The notes beneath the pieces are model-generated. The model saw nothing but the letters and a program-made list of their open reading frames with translations, was not told the DNA's origin and made no database searches. Positions 1 through 13,544 of a DNA stretch of 64,000 bases are shown piece by piece; the first letter of the stretch is position 1; each line of letters opens with the position of its first letter. The position numbers and the translations under genes were made by a program. Location of the stretch: contig CM073534.1 of the NCBI GenBank assembly GCA_037074615.1, positions 8,242,861 to 8,306,860 of the forward strand, given 5' to 3'. Source of the stretch: Leucaena leucocephala (Eukaryota; Streptophyta; Magnoliopsida; Fabales; Fabaceae).

Positions 1-750
1 GATAACAATTTATGAATGATATGAAGGTAAAAAGAAGTGCTTAAGGCATCTCTACCTTACTCTCCTACCACCCTTTTTCTCTCCAAGTTCTTGCACGTCT
101 TGCATCAACCCTTTCCCTCCTTTATGTAGACATCACTAAGGTTTATCTCATTAATCCTTTTATTTTTATTTTTTCATTTTTCATTATTTTCCTACTTAGT
201 GATATTTCATAATTCAAAGTCAAATAATCACGAATGGCACCAAATCATCTCAATTTTCATTTTCTGAATTTTTCTACAATAATGACTTATAATGACATTT
301 CCTGGCACCAATCAACATCAATTAACGACTTTTTTACTTTCTCTTTAATGACCCAAACACTTTTCCTAACCTGAATTTCATTTTTATTATTAATTATAGC
401 AAATGAGATTTTTTTAAAAAATTCAAATTGTAAGAATCAAGAATATTTTTTTTATATTTTTTATTTTTATTTTGTGGAGCCCTAACCATATGCGGTGTTC
501 ACAAACTTAAGGAAGTTATGATTGATTTTATGGTTAAAAATGCTAATAATATATTAATAATTTTTTATTAATAATGTTCTTATATTAATAATTGGTATCT
601 CATATTAATAATGTATTAGAATTAGCTTATTTAAAAGGGCATCTCATATTTTTCTTAATTTTTTTGAATATTTCTTTATCCTTTCTTCTATGTTTAACTA
701 AATGGAAGACATGTTTTAAGAATGGATTAATTTTATATGTTTGAATCTAA
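1..750. other. AT-rich DNA, nothing recognised
   Basis: No coding frame, RNA gene or terminal repeat was seen here. Confidence 0.5.
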
Positions 751-768
751 CATCACCCCTCTTTAGTA

Positions 769-1265
769 GAGTTGGGAAAACGGGCTCAACTTACGGGCTA
801 AATCTATTTTCTAGAAATGTATCAGCCTATTTTAGGGCGGGTTGCACAGCGGGTTGGCTAGCTCGCCAGCTAATTTTTGTTAATTATTAATATTATTATT
901 TATTTTATCAAAATATTACTTTGACTACTTTTATTATTGAATATTAATAAAGATGACTACTTATTTGTTGATATGTGTTGACATATTATAATTGATTAAT
1001 ATTATATTAATATTTATTTAGATTTATAGTTATAAAATTTAAGCTTTTTTTTTATAAAAAATAGAAATTTTTAAGAGTATAATATTAACAATTTTTTTAT
1101 TATATTAATATAATATTAAAAAAATTATTAATATTTTAAAAGTTTATAAATAATTTTTTAAAAATATTAATTTTGTTTAAAAAAAGGGCAGGCCGCTGGT
1201 TAGCCCTCCCCCAAAACGATATGGGCTCAGGCTGGTATTTTGAAGTGGGCTGCATAACCCATCCC
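769..1265. mobile_element. hAT-like MITE with GC-rich ends
   Basis: The left end has GTTGGGAAAACGGGCTC then GGGTTGCACAGCGGGTTGG. The right end, reversed, has GGGATGGGTTATGCAGCCC then GGGCTAACCAGCGGCC. The middle is AT-rich. Flanking 8-mers CTTTAGTA (761-768) and CTCTAGTT (1266-1273) agree at six of eight positions, as a decayed hAT target duplication would. Confidence 0.55.
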
Positions 1266-1544
1266 CTCTAGTTTATTAATTTTAGCATACTGACCTATTT
1301 CTCACTTCAACTCTTCAGTGTTATTGTTGCTTCGTTTGACAATTTCTACACTAAAAGATGAGCGCATCCCACATCATAACAAGGACACGATAAAGAGTCT
1401 AGCAACTTGATTAACAGTCAAAGAAAAGTACAAAGACTAATATAATGATGTTTTGCTATCAATATATTAACTTACAAAAGTAGGATTTGAATCTTCTCCT
1501 TATATTATATTGGGTTAAGGTGCATCCAACTTTCTAAATTAATT

Positions 1545-4075
1545 TTAGAAGTACATTCAGTGCCATAGAGTATTTAGTCATATAATTTTACTCCTAGCAT
1601 ATTAAAAATGAAGCAATCTTACCTTCAAACTAACATAACTTTAACGCCGTTTGTTTGTCTGCCCATTGTTGTTTCGACTTCTTTTTATGGGTGTTGGAGT
1701 TGAACGTCCCACTCTACAGACACCAATTGCTGGCAGTTCAACATCCGCCGCAGCCCTTGCAAAAATGTTGAGGCCATTGTAGTTATTGAAATAACAGAAC
1801 TATGTGTTCATGCTGTTGCATCATGGACATGGGAGCTTTTAATCCAACAACTGAATTATGTCAAATTGTTATAAAATATTTTTGAAGTCATAATTTAATA
1901 ATTATCATCAGAATAATAAAATATGATTAAAAATATTAAAATACAATGATCAATTATAACTTAATAATTCATAAAAAATAGGATTAAAACTAGCAAGAGA
2001 TATAATAATCCCATAATTCAAGTCACCTTGAAAAATTATAAAATATTTACTAAAATTTTAACATAAAATCTTAACCCAAAATAGAATAATAAAATTAATG
2101 TTAATTAAAGAACAATATCAATTGCCAAATAATAATTCAATTACAATAATCCTCAATAAATATAAATAAATTATTATCAAAATTTTCAATAATTATAAAA
2201 TTATCTTAAAACTTATAAATTATAATATAATTAATAAATAAAGGATTAGAGTAACTTAAATTTGGCTTTAAGATATCAAACTTATTCCTTTGTCAAAGGA
2301 GGATTTAGACACCTTAACCATGTACAGCCATAAAAATTAACGCCACAGTTAACCTTTCACAGCCACCCATGTTTACTGGCATCGTTCGTGCTTGCAGTCC
2401 AAGAGTTGCTCCTGTTGTGGTGCATGATAATGGTTGCCTCTTTGCTGCGTCCTGTGGAGTTGCCGGCGCTGGAACGTACTGCTGTCGACTAGGTGGAAGA
2501 TGACGATGGTGGAGTGAAGACGGCGTGTGGTGTCGCGGCAGCTGATGATGATCTGTGATGTAAATGGTCTGAAGTCGCCGCTGCTTCTGTGCTTCTCGTT
2601 GCACTGTCGTGGTCTCTGGTTGATGACAATTATGGTGTGTGGGTGGAGACGGAAGTTACCAACGATGGGTGAGATGGTTGATTGATTGCTCGGCAGCGGG
2701 TGTGTGCAGGAGGTGGTGATGAATGGTGGAGGCCGAGGGTATGGTGGGTTGAAGGTGGAATGGAGGTGTTGACGATGATAGCTTTTGGTGTGTGCATGAA
2801 TGGAGGCTTCTATGGCTGTGAAAGTTTATTCTTTGTGGCACCCCCTGGACGCTGCATGCATGTGTTTAAACAGGTGAGAGAAAACTAAACCGTAATGTTT
2901 ATCCTATAGATCCTTCAATATAATTTTTCTTCAATATAATTTTTAAATTTATAATTTTTTTATTCTCATTTATAAATTCTAATTTTTTTAAATTCTTTAA
3001 ATATAAAATCATAACAATATAATACTTTTTATTCTAAAAATATTTATTTAAAAAAATCATAAAAATATAATAATTATGTTTATATTAAACACTAATTCGA
3101 TGTAAGGTATTTTAATTTAATTAGTATATAAATAATACAATTAAAAACTAATATAATGACAAAAATTTATCAAAATAATATAAATAAATATATAAAATAT
3201 AAATTTATCAGTAGACATTGTTGAATCTTGTTTGGTTTATTCATTATTTTAAATTCTTCGGCAATGCTTATCTTCCTTGACTCATTTTCTACTGGTAGAA
3301 GGCATTCCAGCTTTTGATTTCTTTGAGCTACTCTAATTATGCTAAATGCAAATCATAATCAATGGTAATTTAAGATGAAATGAAGATTGACAACTTACTA
3401 GAAGTATGCAAGAAACAAAAACATACCTCAAAATCAAGAAAGTGTACATCCATTTTTTTAAAAAATCTTTAATGTACTTTCATGAATATTTAAACTTTTC
3501 CCTTCAATTTCAACCTTTAATTTCTATTAATTATTCTTTTCACCTTTACTTTTGGAAATGACGTCATGTCCAGCCTTTTACATTATATTATTTCCATTTA
3601 GCTGACGAAACACTTGGTCATAGATTCAACACGTAAAAAAATGGAAGTAAACTAAGAGGAATTCATAACAGATTACATGAAACAGTGGGATTTATCAGTA
3701 TGAAGAAAAGTCACCAAATAGCTGATGCATATAAAAGCCTTAAAATAAATGTTCAGATGCTGATGAGGATGAAATCTTATAGCTGAAGAGTATTAAATCG
3801 GATCTTTCATTGACAGATATATGATAAAGCACTCATGAGAGGTAGGGGAGGTTGTTGTTTCTAGGGTGGGACATTCAACTCTAACACCCAAAGCAAGAAG
3901 CCGAAAAAGTGAAAGGCTAGGCATAAAAAAACTGCTTCAAGGTTATGTTAGTTTGGGGTAAGATTTCTCTATTTTCAACATGTTAAAAAGGCAAAATTGC
4001 ATCATTGAATATTTTAGAATATTAGATATATCGTTAAAAAATTTAAAGTGCTGAGTACACTTTAAATATATCATA
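1545..4075. mobile_element. Mutator-like element, possible Pack-MULE, with ~200-base inverted ends
   Basis: The stretch at about 1545-1745 aligns with the reverse complement of 3845-4075. Shared blocks are AATCTTACC..CAAACTAACATAAC, then CGGCTTCTT- and GGGTGTT(G/A)GAGTTGAA-type sequence. The ~2 kb interior contains a GC-rich island (2310-2880) that contrasts sharply with its surroundings and may be a captured gene piece. No transposase motif was seen. Exact ends and target duplication were not resolved. Confidence 0.6.
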
Positions 4076-4089
4076 TTTAAGAACACGGG

Positions 4090-5245
4090 TAAAAACTAAA
4101 ATTTAGATAATAACAACTCTTTGTATAAGTTGCCTCTACGTGATACTATCAAGTAATGTGCAAGTTTTTACAATATTATAGAAATTATATGAATCCTCGA
4201 ACTTGGGCTTAATCCTACATAAGTAAATGTAACTTCCGCTAATTTATTTATACCTAATATGATGTTTATGATTATGTTTAATAGTCAGATCCCACCCCAT
4301 GCAATTCATACATTCTGAACTAGTTATCCTGATTAATTGCTTAAACTTCAATTTATAGGGAACCTCCAAATTATAACTTGTTATAAATTTATATTAATAC
4401 TAATTACAATCACACATCAAATGTCATGAATCATTTTTTTCTTGTAGATAAGTTAAATTGAAGGAATTTTGAAAAATTAGATATTCAATTCGGTTTTAAT
4501 TATATGAGTCAATTAATTTTTTTTGAATAGATTAAAGAAGTTAAATAAATTAGTTAATTATGATCAAATCTAACATATCAAGATGAATTTATATTATATA
4601 TCCATTAATATACTATAATTAGTCAACTAGCGCTTATATTAAAATAATTAACTGATTTATTTTATTTCTGTAATCTACCGAAAAAAGTCAACTAACTCTT
4701 ATAATTATAATGGCAGGTAGTATCATATTTTCTTAATAATGACTCTAGTTTTTATTATAAATTTTGTTTTATATCAAATATAAGCCACTTGAGGGTTATT
4801 AATAATTATTTTCTAATTTTACACCTATTACGGAATAATAAGCTTTTTGCTCCTTTTAATGACTGGATTTTAGTTAAAGGTAAAAAAATTTATCAATTCA
4901 AAATAGATATTGAGTTAGCTGTTATTCAATGATTCTTACTCTTTCTAGTTCATTATATAAGTCACTTATACAAAAAATTATTGATCATATGTATAAATTA
5001 CTTTAAGAGTAATTAATACTTATTTATCAAATTTTCCAAACAATTAATACTTAAATGAGACTCATTCTATTTTTCTATCTCCTTCACAAACTCAATTAAT
5101 ATGAATAAAGTTATTTTTTTAATTTAATAAAGATTTAATTTAACAAGTTAATTACTATTTTTTTGAGTTTTAATGAATTAGTTAAAGTGACTTATATAGG
5201 GTAAAAGAATATGAATTAATTGAAAGTGACAAAATAGAGTGGTAG
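4090..5245. other. AT-rich intergenic DNA
   Basis: Apart from the family 2 MITE copy at 4480-4725 and weak Stowaway-like sequence near 4770-5230 (ATATAAGCCACTTGAGG), nothing is recognised. Confidence 0.5.
4480..4725. mobile_element. MITE family 2 copy
   Basis: It shares AATTAGTTAATTATGATCAA, AATTTATATTATATA, ATTAGTCAACTA and an AACTCTTAT end with 33725-33960, 56400-56640 and 60255-60490. Ends are approximate. Confidence 0.45.
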
Positions 5246-5254
5246 TTTGTGCAA

Positions 5255-5774
5255 GGGAAAAATCCTTTAAAAATACCAATTGAATTTTTAAATTTAAAAA
5301 AAGTTATTCCAATTTCTCAAATCCCAAATTGATACCAATTCCAAATGGAGATTTTAAAATGTTGATGCATTTATAATTTTACCCCTTATTATTAAAAAAT
5401 AAAAAAACTAAGCCACCCCTCGCCAGAGATATTGTCGGCTAGTCAGCCACTAGAACTTTGATGCCAATTGCCACTCTTTAACTGCCCCCACCATCGATGG
5501 CTTTTTTTTAGGGACCAATGGTTATTTTACCTTTTGGGATCCTAACCCACCTTCACCATCTTGGTTTAAAAAGATGGATGGTGGCTGTTGGCTCTAGAGC
5601 TCTAGCAGTGGATAGTGTCTCTATTATGACTTGGGTTTTTATAGTTTTGAAATGAGAGGTAAAATTGTAAATACATTAGCATTTTAAAACCCACCCTATT
5701 GGTGGGATTTGAAAAATTAGAATAACGTTTTTTAGAATTTAAAATTTTAATTGGTATATTTAAAGGATTTTTGC
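5255..5774. mobile_element. Small Mutator-like MITE
   Basis: Inverted ends of about 140 bases: the left starts GGGAAAAATCCTTTAAAAAT and the right, reversed, GCAAAAATCCTTTAAATATA. Both continue through a CCAATT..TTATTC.AATTTCTCAAATCCC region. Flanking 9-mers TTTGTGCAA (5246-5254) and TTTGTATAA (5775-5783) fit a decayed 9-base Mutator target duplication. The middle (5410-5600) is GC-richer and non-coding. Confidence 0.75.
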
Positions 5775-5939
5775 TTTGTATAATTTTGTTTTTATAATAT
5801 TTATATACTGTATATTCTTTTTTCACCAAAATGGACATGTGGACGCAGAATTTTCGATTTTTGGTCGTTAGTTATTTGAATTTAATTTTTTTCCTTTTTA
5901 TTTGTTTTTAACAAAAGAAAATCCCCAAATCCAGCATCC

Positions 5940-6076
5940 CTAAAATCCCTCCGGGCCTCTCGCGCTCATCCTCCCAATATCTGAAACTCGAACTTTCCTT
6001 CAGCTCTTTGTTCTCTCTCTAATCCTCGCTTCAACCTTGTAGAGTCGGAAAGCTTCACCACATAAGAGATTGCAAG
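5940..6076 (+). promoter_or_regulatory. Possible 5' leader exon and promoter zone of the GATA gene
   Basis: A short GC- and pyrimidine-rich island (CTCTCTCTAATCCTCGC and similar) stands out from AT-rich DNA and ends at a possible donor (GCAA|GTATTA). The GATA start codon at 16238 sits just behind a good acceptor (pyrimidines then TTTAG at about 16226), which implies an upstream untranslated exon. This island is the best candidate I see. If right, the leader intron is ~10 kb and contains the older Copia element. This is inference only. Confidence 0.3.
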
Positions 6077-7340
6077 TATTATATTTCACTGTTAGTTCGC
6101 TTATTCATGCTCCTCATTTTCGTTTAGGCTTGCTTTTATCTGTAACTTTCTACTTGGACGATGCTCTGTTTTGCTTTAAATTAATTGTCTAACAGTTCTA
6201 GTTTTCTCATTTTTTTCGCGGATATTTTATTTTTGAAATTTCTTATTGGGTTCTAATGGAATGTTTAATATGCTCAAGGTTAGTGCAATAGGTTTTTATT
6301 TTAACCAATTCATGATTTGAGAGGTGGGTAATGGAAGGAAGTCGAATTGAAATTTCACTTGATTTTTTTTTGTATTATTTTTCTGCTTCATTTATTTATT
6401 TTTTGTGGTTGGCTGAATGCATGCTGGAGATTTATTTAAGCATTTATTTCTCTTTTGTAATCTTTTTTACATATTCATATATTTTCTTGAATGTTCATAC
6501 TCTAATTGTTTCCGATTGCAAAATGCTTTATGTTCCTTAGAAAACCATTAATGAAGATTCAAAATTTTTACTCTGTTATTTCATCATTAACCATGTGTTG
6601 TGCCTTGTTTTGAATTTGATGCTGTATGTGATATATTTCACTGTTGTTTTTTCCTCAACCTCTCAGCAATCCTTTCTTCTGGACATTGTGCTTTCTAATA
6701 GCTTCTTCATGTTGCCTTTCATGCTTCAAACTTTATAACTCTTGTTTCTCATTTGATTTGGTTTCTTAATTTTCATTAATCTGCTTATATTGCTTCCATG
6801 TTGAATGATTTTATTTGTGGGCAATACCATACTTTTGGTATTGCTGTAAGATCAGTATGAGCATATTGAGAAGAATAAATGTAAGTATGGCTATGTAAGC
6901 TATCCAAAGGGTTGTGGATATTTACCTTCTTCTAGAACTAAATATACTGTGAATTTAATAAGACCAAATTACATTCCTTACATCCAATGCTCTGATATCT
7001 TGAGATTATCTAATCATCAAAAGTTGAATTCATACTTGAAGACTCAAATGTCATTGATAACTGATAATTTCAATAAAAGTTGAAGTCTATTGTCTCTTAG
7101 ATGGTGAAAAAGAAATTATGTGTAGTTATTAGACGACAGAGAAAAAGAATTTATTTGAGTATTATTTGAATTTTGGAGAAACATGAGTATAAGTCTCTAA
7201 TCTTTTGTAAAATGCCATCTCTCTTTTTCCCCCCTTTTTCATTTGAATCAAAGTCTAGCTAAGATAGTAGTATATCAAATGGTTTTTCCTATTGGGTTTT
7301 ATTTAATTTATTCTAAACATATATTTGGTTTTTAGCATGT
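6077..7340. other. Probable leader intron or intergenic DNA
   Basis: T-rich sequence typical of plant introns; the short open frame at 6331-6540 encodes a Phe/Tyr-rich peptide with no family features and is probably chance. Confidence 0.4.
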
Positions 7341-7737
7341 TAGGATACGCTGGATTACCCAAGAGGGGGGTGAATTGGGTGTTTGCGGGATTTAAAAATT
7401 TTGTAGAAACTTTTTTGAAATTCTTTTGCAATATGATCAGTGAAATAGATAAGTTTGAAAATTTGATCAAATAATTGAAATGAGTTGTTGAAAATATAAA
7501 GAGTTAAGGAAGAGAAAAATCATACAGAATAATTATCTTGATTTAGTCATTTCTTGACCTATGTCCAGTTTTTAGCTCTTCACTAAGATTTATAATCCAT
7601 TATCTTTCAAAGATTATAACAGGCTCTTCGTAGCCTTTACAACTTTAATTTTAACGGTTAATTGTGAACCTCCTCAATCTTGAGGTAACACTCCTCTCTA
7701 GTGGCAACACTCCCCCTTACAGAGACAAGAGCAAATG

Positions 7738-7979
7738 TATTGAGATTTTACTGATAGCAATCGATGAAAGTGATTGATAATTCACGTCTGTATTTCTTCA
7801 TCTGTACTGTTACATATATATATATATACATTCGAGCATTCAATTTGAACACTTGATATGCAGGGAATAACAGAGTAAATCAAGGAATACACATAATGAT
7901 ACAATCATAATCATAATCCCCATGATCTCGCCTATATACAATCCCTATAATCTCTCAATAAATTCAAATATCTCATATA
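7738..7979 (-). repeat. 3' LTR of the older Copia element
   Basis: This is a 242-base LTR copy with a TA-dinucleotide run near its centre. It is followed by the purine tract (CCAACTTAAGGGGGAG on the - strand). Confidence 0.9.
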
Positions 7980-7986
7980 CTCCCCC

Positions 7987-10900
7987 TTAAGTTGGAGTGC
8001 AAATATCGATCATGTCCAACTTACTGATTAGATATTCGAATTTATCTCGAGACAACCCCTTTGTGAGCACATCAGCAGTTTGGTCTTTAGATGGAACATA
8101 TTTAAGTGCAATTATTCCAGCGTCAATCTTTTCTCTTATGAAATGTCGATCTATCTCCACACGTTTAGTTCTGTCACGTTGGATTGGATTTTGGGACATG
8201 TTGATGGCTGCCATATTGTCGGAGAACAACCTGATGGGTATTTCTATGATCATTTCCAATTCTTCCAATACTCGTTTTACCCATAGTTCTTCACATATTC
8301 CCAGGGCTATGGCTCTGTACTCAGCTTCAACGCTACTTCTAACAACCACACTCTGCTTCTTACTTCGCCAAGTGACTAAGTCTCCCCACACATAAGTAAC
8401 ATAGCCCGAGGTTGATCTTTTGTCGTCTTGATCTCCTGCCCAATCAGCGTTTGTGAGCATTTTTACACTTATTTTTTTAGATTTTTTAAATAGAAGACCC
8501 AAACCAGGTGAACATTTTAGGTTTCTGAGAATTCTGTAGACTTCATTCAGGTGTTTCTGTTTGGGATGATGGGAGTGTTGGCTTACCACATTAACAGCAT
8601 AATCAATGTCAGGCCTCGTGTGCGAGAGATAAATTAGTTTTCTTATCATGCGCTGATATCTTCTTATATCTACATCCTTACCCAGATCTTCATCGTCTCC
8701 AATTTTGTCAACCCGAATAGGGGTGTCGTTAGGTCTGCAACCTAGCATACCAGCCAGTTTCTCCTAATAGATCCAATATGTATTTTCTTTGGGAGATACT
8801 GATTCCTTTCTCAGATCTAGCCACCTCCATGCTTAAGAAATATTTCATTTTTTCTAGATCCTTGACTTGGAATTCTTGGTTGAGGGCCGCTTTAATCCTG
8901 TTGATTTCTGTTGGATTGTCACCTGTGAGAATAATGTCATCCACATATACTGCTAATACCACCAGTGTTCCATTCAAGCGTCTGAAAAATAGAGTGTGAT
9001 CGCTCAATCCCTGTGTATAGCCCTGTTTTGCTACTACTTTGGTAAACCTCTCAAACCATGCGTGAGGAGATTGTTTTAGGCCATACAGAGATTTCTTCAG
9101 CTTACATACTTGACCTTCCTTCTTTCCAGGGAATCTTGGAAGCATCTTCATTTATACTTCTTCCTTCAATTCTCCATTCAAAAATACATTTTTAACATCC
9201 ATATGATGTAGTGGCCAATTCAGATTAGCGGCGAGGGATAACAAGATTCTGATGGTATTTAATTTTACTACTAGTGCAAATGTCTCTATGTAATCCATGC
9301 CATAGACTTGAGTGAAGCCTTTTGCCACTAGTCGTGCCTTAAATTTGTCAAGACTTCCATCAGCAAGGTATTTTGGGGTGAATACCCACTTACACCCTAC
9401 TGTTCTTTTCCCTTTGGGAAGCTCAACTACTTCTCACATTTCATTTCTCTCTAGTGCCTCCATTTCTTACTTTACCGCTTGTCTTCATTCAGGGCTCGCA
9501 AGGGCCTCTTGTATGTTTTCTGGTATTCTGAGTTGATCAAGGTGAGTCACAAAAGTATGATGTTCAGATGATAAAGCCTGGTAAGAGACAAACCTCTCTA
9601 TAGGATGTCTGGTACATGCTCTGGGTTGTTTTCTCACTGCTATCAGGAGATCAAGATCATTGTTTCCTACTTGTGATTGTTCTGGACCTGCACCTGGTTC
9701 AGACTCTTAGTGTGCATTATTCACTTGAGGGTCATTACCTGTCATGTTTCTGGTAGTATAGATTTGTCCCCATTTATTTGTGTTTCCCCTTGAACTAGTG
9801 TGGCCTTCAGTTTCCTTAGTTTCCTCATGTGATGGTATGTTCAGTGTATAGAATATGTCGAGTTCTTGGTGGAGGCACACTGGTTGGGTGTTGAGTTTTA
9901 GAGATGTCAAGAGGGTTAGCTTTCTGAGGTTTACTCCAAGTCTCCCCCTGAACCGAAAAAGAGGTATAAAAGGGGATAGTTTCGTGAAATGTGATATCAC
10001 AAGTGATATAAAGACGTTTGGTCAAAGGGTCGAAGCATTTGTAACCCTTTTGGGTACAAGTAGGTCCTAGGTAAGTGCATTTGGCAGCCTTCGGGTCAAG
10101 CTTGGAGGTATGATGGAGATGAACGAAGACTGTACACCCAAAAACCCTGAGAGGAAGAGTGTTTTCAAGGTAGGGTAAGTGAAAATGTTCCTGAAGAACC
10201 TGAAGAGGAATACAGAAAGACAATGATTTACACGGCATTCGATTGATTAAGAATGTGGCCATGGGGACAGCATCAGTCCAATAGAAACTAGGGACATTAC
10301 TACCAAACAAAAGGGCCCTAGCAATTTCTAGAATGTGCCTATTTTTCTGTTATGCAATACCATTTTGTTGGGGGTTATATGGGCAAGAACTTTTATGAGT
10401 GATGCCATGTGTTTTGAGAAAATCAGATAGGGGACGATTGAAGTACTCAGTGCCATTGTCAGTGTGAAGAATTTGAATTTTGGTATCAAATTGAGTGAGA
10501 ATCATATTGTAGAAATCAACAAAGGTTGAATACACTTTAGTTTTATCTTTTAAAAGGAAAACCCAACTGACACGAGTATGATCATCGATTAGAGTCATAA
10601 ACCACTTTGATTGGGTACGGGTAGAGACCCTGAATGGTCCCCATAAGTCACTGTGAATAGTGGAAAAGGTCTTAGATGGTCGATATGGTGTACTAGAGAA
10701 ATGAGTGCGATGGTGTTTGGCAAATTCACATGAATTACAAGAAAAAACTAAAATTTTATTATAGCAGATTGTAGGAAACATCTTACACATATATCGAAAG
10801 TTCGGATATCCTAATCGTTTGTACCACAACTTCATTTCACTAGCCCTAGGGAGAGACACATTATGCCATAAATAAGACTCAGATTCATGACAATCATCTA

Positions 10901-12425
10901 GATAATAGAGCCCATCGAGCTTCTTAGCAACACCAATCGTCTTCTCTGTGAGCAGATCCTGAAAAATACAATGGGTAGCAAAGAATTTAGCTTGGCACCT
11001 TTCATCTCGAGTTAGCTTGCTAACAGATAATAAGTTACATTGTAAATTTGGAACATGTAGAACATTATGAAGGGTCAGAATGGGTGAGATATTAACGGTA
11101 TCACTACTCGCAACCAGAGAATCAGAGGCATAAGCAATTTTAACCGTAATATGTGATTGTGTAGGGGCATATTGATGGAAGAGTGAGGCTTTATCTGTCA
11201 AGTGATATGAGGCACCAGAGTCAACAATCTAGCAAGTTCCTGGAGGTTTATCTTTATTAATAGTAAAAGCTTTAGAAAAATTACCTCGCTTTACAACAGT
11301 AGCAATTGGTTGCTTACGGGATTGATTCTCAAGCACAATCAAACGTTCCAAAATGAGAGTTAATGGATCTTAGGAAATGGGTCTACCATGAAGTGGGCCT
11401 CCAGGAATGGAGCCTGTGTCATTTTGAGTGGATGGGTTACTTACTGGGCCAGAGTCTCTTGCAGTTGAGCCCAATTCATCATTCACTTCTGCCATGTTGC
11501 CTTTGGGCTTGCACTGTTTGGGCTTCCAGTTTGGAGGCTTCCCATGGAGGTCCCAACAAGTACCCTGTGTGTGGCCCAATTTCCTGCAGTGATCACATGT
11601 GGGCCTCTCTTTCCTGGACTCATTCATGCGAGCAGCTAACGCAGAGGAGTTGTTCTAGCTCTCGGCGGTGGTCATCACAGGTTGAGAGGCGTGGGTGTCA
11701 AGGGCACCCGACATGACTTGCTAACGGGACTCCTCTTCCCTTAGAGCTGTAAATGCCTCGGAGACGGAAGGGAGGGGAACTCGTCCCAGAAGGCGACCTC
11801 ACAGATCATCGTACATGGAGTGCAGTCCAACGAGAAATTCAAAGAGTCTCTCTTCTTCCGAGTCTCTCCGGTGAGTCGCGGCATCCTCAATATTCCTCCA
11901 GTGGTGTTGCTTCAGCTGGTCGAGTTCTTGCCATAGACTCTACTTCTCCAAATAGTATAAGTTCAGTGGTTTATCGCCCTGTTTCATGGACCATAGGCGA
12001 GAGCGTAGATAAAAAATTAGGGAGGTTGTCGGTCGCTTTCCATATGCCTCCTTCACAGCATGTCAGATTTCCTTTGCGGAGGGAATGAACATAAAACTCC
12101 GGCGAACATTCGCTACCAAGGCATTCAGTAGCCACGACGCCACCAGAGAGTTCTCTGTTTTCCATCGACGGTGAGTTACAGTGTCTTCGGTGGATGGTGG
12201 GTTATCTTGAATGATCATGAGCCTATCTTTGACATCAAGAGCAAGTGTCATTGATTGAGCCCACTCCAGATAATTGTAACCAGTGAGGCGCTGTGGGACG
12301 ATGATGACTGTTGAACCTTCAACGCCGATGACTTTGGCTGGAAGACGGAGACCACCGTCAGACATGGTGGAGTCAATTTCGGCGAAGGTTAGTGTCTGGG
12401 ATCCCGCACTTTGCTCTGATATCAT
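7987..12425 (-). pseudogene. Decayed gag-pol of the older Copia element
   Basis: Fragments in element order are gag (12425-12063, frameshifted after IPSAKEI), zinc knuckle CDHCRKLGHTQGTC (11627-11370) and integrase (11201-10350 and 10310-9825). RT follows (9151-8729, with YVDDIIL), then RNase H and the C-terminal region (8748-7987, with TNADWAG and a terminal block like the young copy). Breaks include TAA at 10350-10352, exactly where the young copy has the catalytic integrase Glu (IAERKN), TAA before MKMLPRFPG, and a 4-base insertion near 8745-8755 that shifts frame in the RT. It is non-functional. Confidence 0.9.
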
Positions 12426-12664
12426 ATTGAGATTTTATTGATAGCAATCGATGAAAGTGATTGATAATTCACGTCTGTATTTCTTCATTTGTACTGTTAC
12501 ATATATATATACATTGGAGCATTCAATCTGAACGCTTGATATGCGGGGAATAACAGTGTAAATCAAGGAATACACATAATGATACAATCATAATCATAAT
12601 CCCCATGATCTTGCCTATATACAATCCCTATAATCTCTCTTAATAAATTCAAATATCTCCTACA
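12425..12664 (-). repeat. 5' LTR of the older Copia element
   Basis: This is a 240-base LTR copy about 4% diverged from its partner. It is preceded on the + strand by the degenerate primer site at 12413-12424. Confidence 0.9.
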
Positions 12665-13544
12665 AAATCCCACCTTAAATCCCCGATTCTAAGGTTTGCT
12701 CTGAGATTTGGACAAGGATGATGGAATATAAAACTCTCTTAGATAAAGTAAATAATATATTGTAGTACATGATATTTTTCTCTCTCAAGATATGATGATG
12801 GTAAATAATGAAAAACAGAGAATTGGAGGCTTTTTCAGCTTAATGATATTTTGGCATTATGATGATGCATTCATTGCTCATCTCTCGTCTTCTTGAATAC
12901 TCTCTTATTTATAGATGAAGTTGAGCTTTTGACTGTTGAGTATAATCTGTTTCTCCCATTGAGCTTTTCTTCTTCTGTTGAGAATATGTCCGTTGGAATT
13001 AGCCATTGAAGCTTTTAACACAGTGCCTTTTTACCTCTGAGAGTTCGTTGGCTTTAATCTTTGTCTAATCTCATTCTAATCATGTCTTTAGATACCTTAA
13101 ATGAAGTTTGACACAATCAAGATAAGTTCTGGTAATAATCGTTTTGCACTTGACTTTCTTTTATATTTTGATTATCTTTGAGTTCAAGAACAATTGTCAT
13201 CTTTCAATTATCATAACCTCTTCTATTTAACTCCAAACATAGCAAATGACCTATTCCCATAAAGCTCTTTTGCGTATATTTTCCAATGAACTAAGTTTGA
13301 CTCCAAAATTCCTTGTAGACAGAAAGATATGATCAATTTAGTGAGTAGAGGTCATAGACAAAGTGTTAATCCTATGTTCTATATTGAGAATGACATATCT
13401 ACCTTATATGAGACTCTTTGGTATTGACGCATTTGGAGTCTAGTTTCATATGAATCAAGTTTTACCTCAATCGGATAAGTGTATTTTGAAATATGGTCGA
13501 AATACTCAATCTATGTTGACGCAGAGCAGAACATCGTACTAAAA

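Larger units (their letters stand above)
7738..12664 (-). mobile_element. Older degenerate Copia LTR retrotransposon, same broad family
   Basis: LTRs lie at 7738-7979 and 12425-12664 and differ at roughly ten positions plus small indels (about 4%). They begin TATTGAG and end in TATA or TACA, so the terminal TG..CA has decayed. The primer site is a mutated TGATATCAGAGC (12424-12413) and the purine tract lies at 7980-7995. The flanking 5-mers AAATG (7733-7737) and AAATC (12665-12669) look like a decayed target duplication. Protein fragments resemble those of the element at 17021-21945 but are clearly diverged. Confidence 0.93.

Noticed and set aside
2314..2604. Open frame on the - strand, His/Gln/Pro-rich, 96 codons
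   Set aside because: Low-complexity composition, no family features, and it lies in a GC-rich island inside a transposable element.
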